From UBA961 sp041191145 (GTDB lineage: Bacteria > Bacteroidota > Ignavibacteria > Kapaibacteriales > UBA961): 8,155 bases of DNA. The stretch lies in assembly GCA_041191145.1 (NCBI GenBank), contig JBEEPK010000080.1, positions 1 through 8,155 on the forward strand, written 5' to 3'. The notes beneath the pieces are model-generated. The model saw only the letters and a list, made by a program, of their open reading frames with translations. It made no database searches and had not been told where the DNA came from. The position numbers were made by a program, and so were the translations under genes. How positions within the stretch are numbered: position 1 is the stretch's first letter; each line of letters begins with the position of its first letter. This document shows, one piece after another, positions 1-5,459 of the stretch.

Positions 1-583
1 AGCATTCGCTTTTCACCAAACAGTCAAAGAACGCAATCTCTCCGTTGATTGTCTTGTTAATAATGCCGGATTTGGTTTGCTTGGTGATTTCAAAGATCAG
101 GACCCAGACATGCTTCATCGCATGATTGAACTGAATTGTTCATCGCTCATGGTTTTGTCCAGACTCTTCGCCGAAGACCTCATCGCATCGAAAGGCAGAA
201 TTCTGAATATTGCATCCGTTGCGGCATTTTATTCGGGTCCTCTCATGGCAGTGTATTATGCCACAAAAGCATTTGTGGTGAGCTTTTCGGAAGCACTCAA
301 TTTTGAATTGCAAAAGCATGGCGTAAGTGTCACAGCACATTGTCCTGGTCCAACTCACTCTAATTTTCAAATTCGCTCAGGGATGCACAGTACAACTCTT
401 TTCAAATTACTCCCTGTCCCCGATTCCAAGACCGTTGCTGAACATGCATATCGTGCAATGATGAAAAGAAAATCTCTTGCGATTCACGGCATTGTCAATC
501 GCATGATGTTGTCTTTCGGCGCACTTAGCCCGCGTTCACTCAAAGTACGGATGGTGCATGCATTCCAATCCTCCAAGTCCTGA
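1..583 (+). CDS. Short-chain dehydrogenase/reductase (SDR), 5' end cut off by window
   Basis: This is a classical SDR oxidoreductase, an NAD(P)-dependent enzyme acting on an unknown alcohol, ketone or acyl substrate. The frame is open from the first complete codon at base 2, giving 193 visible residues. Full members have about 250-270, so the N-terminal Rossmann glycine motif lies outside the window. Visible hallmarks are the NNAG motif (bases 59-70), the structural Asn in ELN (visible residue 45), the catalytic Ser in NIAS (residue 72), the YYATK catalytic Tyr/Lys pair (residues 85 and 89, Tyr 13 residues after Ser), and a CPGPTHS segment corresponding to the usual PG motif after the active site. 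It ends in TGA, and its last 26 bp overlap the photolyase start, so the two are probably cotranscribed. SDR genes beside photolyase and carotenoid genes are common in bacterial light-response clusters, but the substrate cannot be read from sequence. Confidence 0.93.
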   Translation, partial: AFAFHQTVKERNLSVDCLVNNAGFGLLGDFKDQDPDMLHRMIELNCSSLMVLSRLFAEDLIASKGRILNIASVAAFYSGPLMAVYYATKAFVVSFSEALNFELQKHGVSVTAHCPGPTHSNFQIRSGMHSTTLFKLLPVPDSKTVAEHAYRAMMKRKSLAIHGIVNRMMLSFGALSPRSLKVRMVHAFQSSKS

Positions 584-2102
584 AACGCCAATTCTCCGAC
601 TCATACTCGGTGATCAATTATCACACTATCATTCATGGTTTGAAGAAGTGCGTGATGATGTGGTTTATCTCATGGCTGAGGTACGAAGTGAAGCGAGTTA
701 TGTCAGACATCATATCCAAAAAGTTCTCGGCTTTTTTCAAGCCATGCGTGCATTCGCCGAAGAATTGGAACAGAAAGGACATCGCATCATCTATGTGAAA
801 TTGGATGATGAACATAATCAGGGATCTATTTCAGCGGAATGTCTGCATCACATTACACAACTCCAAGCCACCAAATTTGAATATCAAGAACCCGATGAAT
901 GGCGATTGAAAGAGGAGTTGCGCAAGATGTGCGATGCTCTTTCCATTCCAACTTCTTGTGTATCAAGCGAGCATTTTTTGAGTGATGATGAACTGTGGAG
1001 CAAAGTGTTTAAGGGCAAGAAAACACGCATCATGGAAAATTTTTATAGATTCATGAGAAAGCATCATGGAATCTTGATGAATGATGCTGAACCTATGGGA
1101 GGTGCATGGAATTTCGACAAAGAAAATCGTAAATCAATTCCAAAAACTATTGAAATCCCCGAACCATTCTGTTTTGATCATGATGTAACCGAGCTCGCTT
1201 CCATGCTCGAGCGCATGCAGATTCAAACAATCGGGAGTGTCGATCCCAAGCATTTTCCATGGCCAAAAAATCGCGAAGAATCACTTGAATTGATGCGCTT
1301 TTTCAATGAGTCTTTATTACCGAATTTTGGAAGATATCAAGATGCAATGACAAATAGATCTTGGACATTATTCCATTCCCGAATCTCTTTTTCTCTGAAT
1401 ACTAAAATGTTGCATCCGCTTGAGGTGATCAATTCAGCGATTGATGCGATGCATGCGAATCCCACATTGATTTCCATTGAGCAAACCGAAGGTTATGTTC
1501 GCCAAATTCTTGGATGGCGAGAATATATGCGAGGAATTTATCGCGAGTATATGCCGGATTATGCCAACCTGAATGCATTCAATCATCAGCGTGCTTTGCC
1601 GGAATGGTTTTGGACCGGTGATACTCCAATGCATTGTCTTGCCATGACCATAAAGCAATCACTCGACCATGCATATGCGCATCATATCCAAAGACTCATG
1701 ATCACCGGTAATTATGCATTGCTTGCGGGCATCAATCCCGATGCCGTGGATGAATGGTATTTGGGAATCTACATGGATGCAATCGAATGGGTGGAAATGC
1801 CGAATACACGCGGCATGAGTCAATTCGCAGATGGAGGAATAGTTGGCACAAAACCCTATGTTTCCAGCGCTTCCTATATCAATTCAATGAGTGATTATTG
1901 CAAGAGTTGCAGATTCGATCCCAAGAAGAAAATCGGCGAGGATGCATGTCCATTCAATAGTTTATACTGGCATTTTTATCATCGCAATCGTCCGATGCTC
2001 GGTGGCAATAATCGCATCGGTATGATGTATGCAGTGTGGGACAAAATGGACAATAAAGAAGCAATTCTCAAGCAGGCGGAAGAGCATCTCAATTCACTAT
2101 GA
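558..2102 (+). CDS. phrB: Fe-S bacterial cryptochrome/(6-4) photolyase (FeS-BCP, COG3046)
   Basis: This 514-residue flavoprotein belongs to the prokaryotic (6-4) photolyase group, which uses light to repair UV pyrimidine photoproducts. The N-terminal alpha/beta antenna domain begins with LILGDQLS (residues 15-22) and EVRSEASYVRHH. The C-terminal FAD domain contains YAHHIQRLMITGNYALLAG (373-391). Four cysteines, C360, C448, C451 and C464, have the 88/3/13 spacing I recall for the [4Fe-4S] ligands of Agrobacterium PhrB (350/438/441/454). With the same +10 offset, the active-site His pair (H375/H376), Y434, and the electron-transfer residues W352, W400 and Y401 all line up. Homologues bind FAD and a ribityllumazine antenna. 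The ATG at 558 lies inside the SDR gene and is the only usable start before the conserved core. The symbol follows the Agrobacterium protein; this is not the E. coli CPD photolyase. A signalling (CryB-like) role is possible. Confidence 0.95.
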   Translation: MHSNPPSPETPILRLILGDQLSHYHSWFEEVRDDVVYLMAEVRSEASYVRHHIQKVLGFFQAMRAFAEELEQKGHRIIYVKLDDEHNQGSISAECLHHITQLQATKFEYQEPDEWRLKEELRKMCDALSIPTSCVSSEHFLSDDELWSKVFKGKKTRIMENFYRFMRKHHGILMNDAEPMGGAWNFDKENRKSIPKTIEIPEPFCFDHDVTELASMLERMQIQTIGSVDPKHFPWPKNREESLELMRFFNESLLPNFGRYQDAMTNRSWTLFHSRISFSLNTKMLHPLEVINSAIDAMHANPTLISIEQTEGYVRQILGWREYMRGIYREYMPDYANLNAFNHQRALPEWFWTGDTPMHCLAMTIKQSLDHAYAHHIQRLMITGNYALLAGINPDAVDEWYLGIYMDAIEWVEMPNTRGMSQFADGGIVGTKPYVSSASYINSMSDYCKSCRFDPKKKIGEDACPFNSLYWHFYHRNRPMLGGNNRIGMMYAVWDKMDNKEAILKQAEEHLNSL

Positions 2103-2768
2103 TCATTTCATCGAATAGAGTTTCCACCATGGAGTGCGGGGCGATGAATGATGTTCATGATGATATCCAAAGAAATAACAGGTAAGCATCGCATAGAGAT
2201 GATTTTTTTTGAGCGTTCTCGCATTATGAGGTTCCATCTCATGCGTATGGGGAGTACGATGCGGAATATAAGTGCCAAAAGTAAATAATTGTAAAGCGCC
2301 AAGGAGAGAAGGAACAACCCAGAATATCCAGATATTGATTTCCGGTGCGATGAATTTCAAAAGATTGAAGAGCGCTCCCATTACTATGAGCTGGGAGATT
2401 GTCGTATAGCGAATCATGAATCGCAAAAACCAAATCACATAATTCTGCGACATGTCATAATCGGGATCTTTTTCCGTTCCGGGATATGTATGATGCGCCA
2501 TATGATTCGTAATGAGCCGCTTATAATTCATCCCCGCAAACAAAAAGCAGGCAATCCAACCGAGAGAATTATTGATCCGCTTATTCAGAGATACCGTTCC
2601 ATGCATGGCATCATGTGCAGTGATGAAGAGTCCGACACTCAGATATGTCTGCAATGCCACATGAAGCCACAAGCCAAAAGAAGTGGGATTCCATTCAAGC
2701 ATCATGAGCATATATGCAGAATGTGATAACCATGAAAGAATGATTATGAGAGCGATGAGGATTCCCAT
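2103..2768 (-). CDS. crtW: Beta-carotene 4-ketolase, CrtW-type membrane di-iron oxygenase
   Basis: This integral-membrane fatty-acid-desaturase-fold enzyme of 221 residues would add 4-keto groups to beta-carotene rings, giving echinenone or canthaxanthin. The histidine boxes are in order: HDAMH (52-56), H89-x2-H92-H93 followed by YPGTEKDPDY, FGTYIPHR (164-171), and YHHEHH (202-207) followed by PxxPWWKL. The GTxxDPDY, FGTYxPHR and YHxEHH...PWW sets are typical of CrtW rather than of the CrtZ/CrtR hydroxylases. Hydrophobic segments lie near residues 3-24, 31-50, 68-80 and 124-160. CrtW proteins are usually about 240-260 residues, so this one is slightly short at the N-terminus. An in-frame TAA only six codons upstream (2787-2789) limits any extension to a few residues. 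Its TGA stop directly abuts the photolyase TGA, tail to tail, with no spacer. No carotenoid partner gene is visible in the window. Confidence 0.88.
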   Translation of the reverse strand: MGILIALIIILSWLSHSAYMLMMLEWNPTSFGLWLHVALQTYLSVGLFITAHDAMHGTVSLNKRINNSLGWIACFLFAGMNYKRLITNHMAHHTYPGTEKDPDYDMSQNYVIWFLRFMIRYTTISQLIVMGALFNLLKFIAPEINIWIFWVVPSLLGALQLFTFGTYIPHRTPHTHEMEPHNARTLKKNHLYAMLTCYFFGYHHEHHSSPRTPWWKLYSMK

Positions 2769-2933
2769 TTGCAGAATACAATTGTGTTAATGAAAAAGTC
2801 GATCCATATCCTGATAGCAAATTTCGGAAAAAAATCCCTGGCATGTGGCTATTGGCCTAATTTCACTTCAACATGTATAAAATATCCCTTCAAATTTGAA
2901 TAGTGTTGTATTCTAATGAATGCATTAAGTATT

Positions 2934-2962
2934 TTCTTTAGAACAAAATACACTTCTAAGAA
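2934..2962. promoter_or_regulatory. Imperfect inverted repeat, candidate antitoxin operator
   Basis: The arms TTCTTTAGAA (2934-2943) and TTCTAAGAA (2954-2962) are inverted copies differing by one inserted T, separated by 10 bp. A further TTCTAA half-site lies at 2911-2916. The repeat ends 26 bp before the higB -7 element. XRE antitoxins of HigA type usually autorepress through palindromes near the promoter, so this is a reasonable candidate operator. The region is AT-rich, so chance is a real alternative. Confidence 0.35.
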
Positions 2963-2988
2963 TATATTTCCTTTTGGGGAAACTTTTT

Positions 2989-2996
2989 TATATTTG
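2989..2996 (+). promoter_or_regulatory. Bacteroidetes-type -7 promoter element for higBA
   Basis: TATATTTG matches the TAnnTTTG consensus. TTTC at 2967-2970 lies 18 bp upstream and is a one-mismatch version of the TTTG -33 element. Transcription would start near 3000-3003, about 8-11 bases before the toxin ATG. The match is by eye only. Confidence 0.5.
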
Positions 2997-3010
2997 TAAT
3001 GGGATAAGGA

Positions 3011-3346
3011 ATGTGTCTATTCAAGGTATTGTTTTTGGCAGATGCCTTCGAGTTTCTTGAACAACTCGAAGATAAATCAAGGAGAAAGGTACTCTATAAC
3101 ATGAACAAAGTAAGTAAACGAAATGATGGAGAGCTTCTCAAAAAGATAAATGACAATATTTAGGAGTTTAGAACATTGTACGGTAATACCCAAATACGGT
3201 TTTTTGCATTCTGGGATACATCCGTCAAAGGCGATTCCAAACTTATTATCACTCATGGATTTATTAAAAAATCATTGAAACTTCCAATGCAAGAAATACA
3301 AAAAGCAGAAATGATGAGAAGATTATTTTTCAACCTTATTAATTGA
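3011..3346 (+). pseudogene. higB: HigB/Gp49-like (RelE-fold) toxin interrupted by in-frame TAG
   Basis: Read through, this frame encodes 111 residues of a Gp49-like/HigB mRNA-interferase toxin (type II TA, PF05973-like). Recognisable blocks are FLEQLEDKSRRKVLYNM near the N-terminus, KKINDNI-stop-EFRTLYG in the middle, and QIRFFAFWD, ITHGFIKK and EIQKAEMMRR in the C-terminal half. Codon 51 is TAG (3161-3163); relatives read xNIWEFRTLY here, so the ancestral codon was most likely TGG, one transition away. There is no frameshift, the ATG at 3011 is preceded by AAGGA, and the total length is normal for the family. The 50-residue product would lack the RelE-fold core including the conserved basic residues. 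The final TGA (3344-3346) lies 5 bp before the antitoxin ATG. Alternatives are a sequencing error, amber suppression, or translation restart downstream; loss of function is most likely. Confidence 0.85.
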
Positions 3347-3351
3347 TAGTC

Positions 3352-3657
3352 ATGAAACATAAAACGCTTAAGACTCAGACTTTAGAAGAGCTCACAGACA
3401 AGTATATCGGTAAGCGGGGAACTTCTCAGCGTGATACATTTGATTACGAGCTAAATATTGATTTGATTGGGGAGGCAATTCGTGAAGCACGAATAAAAAG
3501 AAATCTAACCCAATCAGAATTAGGGGAACTTGTGGGTGTGCAAAAAGCACAAATTTCCAAACTTGAAAATAGTTTGAAACAGGCAAGAGTGGAGACCATC
3601 ATAAAAGTGTTCACCGCACTGAATGCCCGACTGCACTTCACAGTAGAAATGTTATAA
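3352..3657 (+). CDS. higA: HigA-type XRE-family antitoxin
   Basis: This 101-residue DNA-binding antitoxin carries an HTH_3 (XRE/Cro-type) domain at about residues 39-93. The helix-turn-helix core reads LTQSELGELVGVQKAQISKLE (52-72), followed by a conserved helix ending ALNARLHFTVEML. The N-terminal 35 residues (LEELTDKYIGKRGTSQRDTFDYEL) are typical of antitoxins paired with Gp49-like toxins, where they contact the toxin. In an intact pair it would neutralise HigB and repress the operon. I chose the ATG at 3352 over the in-frame TTG at 3343 because the TTG overlaps the toxin stop and adds only three residues. The frame is intact although the adjacent toxin is broken. It ends 7 bp from the accD stop, convergently, leaving no room for a hairpin terminator. 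Confidence 0.93.
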   Translation: MKHKTLKTQTLEELTDKYIGKRGTSQRDTFDYELNIDLIGEAIREARIKRNLTQSELGELVGVQKAQISKLENSLKQARVETIIKVFTALNARLHFTVEML

Positions 3658-3664
3658 TCTGTAT

Positions 3665-4510
3665 CTAGGATTTATCCAATAACATACTAAGCACTGAATG
3701 CAGTGTTTCTCGCATTTCTTTTCTGTGCACAATCATGTCCAAAAAGCCATGTTCGAGCAAGAATTCAGAGCGCTGAAAACCTTCAGGCAATTTTTTGCGG
3801 ATGGTTTGTTCAACGACGCGTGGACCTGCAAAGCCAATGAGTGCTTTTGGTTCAGCAATAATGAGATCACCAAGCATGGCATAGGATGCGCTCACGCCAC
3901 CGGTTGTGGGGTCTGTAATAACGGAAATAAAGGGGAGTTTATGTTCTGCAAGTTCACTCAATACCGCACTGGTTTTAGCCATTTGCATCAGCGATAAAGC
4001 AGCTTCTTGCATGCGTGCTCCACCTGAAGTGGAAATCACGATGAATGGCATGCGTTCCTTGATCGCTCTTTTTGCAGCACGATAGAACTTTTCACCAACC
4101 ACAGAACCCATGCTACCGCCCACAAAACCAAAATTCATGCAGGCAAATGAAATGGGGCGACCATGAATATTTCCATAACCAATGGTAAGTGCATCATGCA
4201 ATTCAGAGCGTTTTTTTGCATCACGCAAGCGATCCACATAGGGCTTTGTATCAACAAATTTCAGAGGATCCGTTGAAGTCACATTGATATCTGTTTCCGT
4301 GAAACTTCCTTCATCAAAGAGAATATCAACATATTCCTTAACCGTGATTCGAAAATGATGATCACATTTATTGCATGTGTAGAATTGTTCTTCGAATTGC
4401 TTACGATAAATCATGTCATTGCAGGAAGGACATTTCACAAAGAGTCCGTCGGGCATATCCCTTTGCTCAGTCTGCTCGATATTCTTCTTGGAACGCAAAA
4501 ACCATGACAT
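3665..4510 (-). CDS. accD: Acetyl-CoA carboxylase carboxyltransferase subunit beta
   Basis: AccD pairs with AccA to transfer CO2 from biotin on AccB to acetyl-CoA, making malonyl-CoA for fatty-acid synthesis in the cytoplasm. At 281 residues it is of normal family length. The N-terminal four-cysteine zinc ribbon is present (C27, C30, C46, C49: CPSC...CNKC). The crotonase-fold core follows, with FGFVGGSMGSVVGEK (127-141), STSGGARMQEA (160-170), TDPTTGGVSASYAMLGD (199-215) and IGFAGPRVVEQT (225-236), all diagnostic. The ATG start follows a purine-rich AGAAGAGAGAA stretch and lies 21 bp downstream of the phnC stop, so it is probably the second gene of a phnC-accD transcript. The stop codon is TAG, which shows that TAG terminates normally in this genome. 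No accA is visible here. Confidence 0.98.
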   Translation of the reverse strand: MSWFLRSKKNIEQTEQRDMPDGLFVKCPSCNDMIYRKQFEEQFYTCNKCDHHFRITVKEYVDILFDEGSFTETDINVTSTDPLKFVDTKPYVDRLRDAKKRSELHDALTIGYGNIHGRPISFACMNFGFVGGSMGSVVGEKFYRAAKRAIKERMPFIVISTSGGARMQEAALSLMQMAKTSAVLSELAEHKLPFISVITDPTTGGVSASYAMLGDLIIAEPKALIGFAGPRVVEQTIRKKLPEGFQRSEFLLEHGFLDMIVHRKEMRETLHSVLSMLLDKS

Positions 4511-4531
4511 AACTATTCTCTCTTCTATTGA

Positions 4532-5302
4532 TTATCTAATTTCAACTTCAACGGCATCTTCACCGTAAATTTCCTTAAAACGCTCATCAGTGATCTCTTT
4601 TGGATCTCCATCGAATACGATGATACCATCTTTGAGTGCTATGGCTCTCGTTGCATATCTTCTCACAAGACTCATGAAATGCAAATTGCAGAGCACGGTT
4701 TTGCCAAGTTCTTTATTAATTGCCTCAAGATAATTCATAACCGAATGAGAAGTTGCAGGATCTAAACTCGCAACAGGCTCATCTGCCAAAATGATGGAGG
4801 GATCTTGCATCAATGCTCTTGCAATGGCAACCCGCTGTTGCTGTCCGCCACTCAATGCATCTGCACGCATATTCGCTTTTTCAGCAATACCAACAATTTC
4901 CAAATTTTTCAATGCTCGAGCGCGATCTTGATCTGAAAATTGACCAAGAATCGAACGCCATATAGAAGCACTTCCAAGCATTCCACTCAGCACATTGTCC
5001 AAAACAGAACGCCTTTTCACCAAATTGAAATGCTGAAATATCATTCCGCACTCTTTGCGATGCTTTCTCAATTCATCGCCTTGCAATCCAGTGATGTCTT
5101 TTCCACGAAACAATATCTTGCCTGATGTAATCTCATGCATCCGATTGATGCATCTCAGCAAAGTGGATTTACCGCTTCCGCTCAATCCGATGATGGCAAC
5201 GAATTCACCTTCAGCAACATCAAAAGAAATATCTTTTAATGCTGTATGACCATTCGGATAGGTCTTGACGATATGTTGAATGGAAAGCAGAATGGCATTC
5301 AC
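4532..5302 (-). CDS. phnC: Phosphonate-type ABC transporter ATP-binding protein PhnC
   Basis: This 256-residue cytoplasmic ATPase would energise import of phosphonates or a related oxyanion with permease PhnE and binding protein PhnD. ABC motifs are complete: Walker A GLSGSGKST (39-47), Q-loop Gln90 in MIFQHFNL, signature LSGGQQQR (150-157), Walker B IILADEP (170-176) with the D-loop SLDP, and switch His208 in CNLHFMSL. The NVLSGMLGSASIWRSILGQF segment and the VFDGDP ending are PhnC-specific in style. The start is GTG (5300-5302); an in-frame TAG three codons upstream (5309-5311) leaves no other credible start. It is followed after 21 bp by accD. No phnD or phnE lies in the window, so the partners must be elsewhere or the ATPase serves another transporter. 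The start codon sits inside an inverted repeat. Confidence 0.94.
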   Translation of the reverse strand: MNAILLSIQHIVKTYPNGHTALKDISFDVAEGEFVAIIGLSGSGKSTLLRCINRMHEITSGKILFRGKDITGLQGDELRKHRKECGMIFQHFNLVKRRSVLDNVLSGMLGSASIWRSILGQFSDQDRARALKNLEIVGIAEKANMRADALSGGQQQRVAIARALMQDPSIILADEPVASLDPATSHSVMNYLEAINKELGKTVLCNLHFMSLVRRYATRAIALKDGIIVFDGDPKEITDERFKEIYGEDAVEVEIR

Positions 5303-5323
5303 CTGTGACTACAATAACAGGTG
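5300..5323. promoter_or_regulatory. Perfect 7-bp inverted repeat over the phnC start, candidate operator
   Basis: CACCTGT (5300-5306) and ACAGGTG (5317-5323) are perfect inverted copies around a 10-bp spacer. On the minus strand the phnC GTG start lies in the second arm, and a TAnnTTTG promoter element lies immediately upstream. A repressor bound here would block the transcription start region. If transcription starts further upstream, the RNA could instead fold a stem that sequesters the start codon. The rest of the 157-bp gap up to 5459 shows a T9 run (5336-5344) and a short tandem CATTGCAG repeat (5399-5414), with no clear promoter for the plus-strand gene. Confidence 0.4.
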
Positions 5324-5324
5324 G

Positions 5325-5332
5325 CAAAATTA
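5325..5332 (-). promoter_or_regulatory. Bacteroidetes-type -7 promoter element for phnC-accD
   Basis: Read on the minus strand this is TAATTTTG, matching TAnnTTTG. It would place transcription initiation near 5318-5321, giving a leader of about 16-19 bases before the GTG. No clear TTTG-like -33 element is found at the expected distance, so this is a half-supported promoter. Confidence 0.4.
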
Positions 5333-5459
5333 CGATTTTTTTTTCAGCTTGTCCCATGCCATTGGTTTTATGGCGATGCTCTCATGCAAATACCGTAACA
5401 TTGCAGCATTGCAGCAAACATTTCGATTGCATCCATGGCAATCAACCTCATTAAAGCCC

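Larger units (their letters stand above)
2769..3010. other. AT-rich intergenic region between divergent crtW and higB
   Basis: This 242-bp stretch has no credible gene and is visibly more AT-rich than the flanking coding DNA. It must hold the 5' control regions of crtW (minus) and the toxin-antitoxin unit (plus). On the plus strand it contains a Bacteroidetes-type -7 element and TTCTAA/TTAGAA half-sites, listed separately, plus a perfect 12-bp palindrome TTCAAATTTGAA at 2889-2900. For crtW the best minus-strand promoter candidate, GAAATTTG (2818-2825), misses TAnnTTTG at one position and lacks a clear upstream partner, so I do not call it. No convincing terminator hairpin with a U-tract was found. 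Confidence 0.6.

Noticed and set aside
558..2102. Frequent GCAT/ATGC-containing words (such as ATGCAT) as a possible repeat or uptake signal
   Set aside because: They occur in all genes without fixed spacing or orientation, and follow from common Met, His and Ala codons (ATG, CAT, GCA). I could not count them against expectation.
2490..2726. Plus-strand 78-codon open frame opposite crtW
   Set aside because: It lies wholly antisense to the well-supported crtW histidine-box region and shows no family features of its own.
2889..2900. Perfect palindrome TTCAAATTTGAA as an operator
   Set aside because: It lies in AT-rich DNA about 90 bp from the higB promoter element with no second copy, so chance is likely. 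It is noted only in the intergenic entry.
3161..3163. TAG as a recoded or read-through codon in a functional toxin
   Set aside because: accD in this window ends at TAG at its expected length, and no suppressor tRNA or recoding structure is visible. Plain nonsense inactivation is simpler, though readthrough is not excluded.
5300..5344. Inverted repeat followed by a T9 run, resembling a rho-independent terminator on the plus strand
   Set aside because: The T-run begins 12 bases after the stem, not next to it, and no plus-strand gene ends nearby. The operator reading fits the minus-strand start better.
5280..5459. 60-codon N-terminal extension of the membrane protein back to an ATG at 5280
   Set aside because: It would overlap the phnC start and the inverted repeat. 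The encoded residues show no membrane or family-like pattern, and a good start lies at 5460 just before the first membrane segment.
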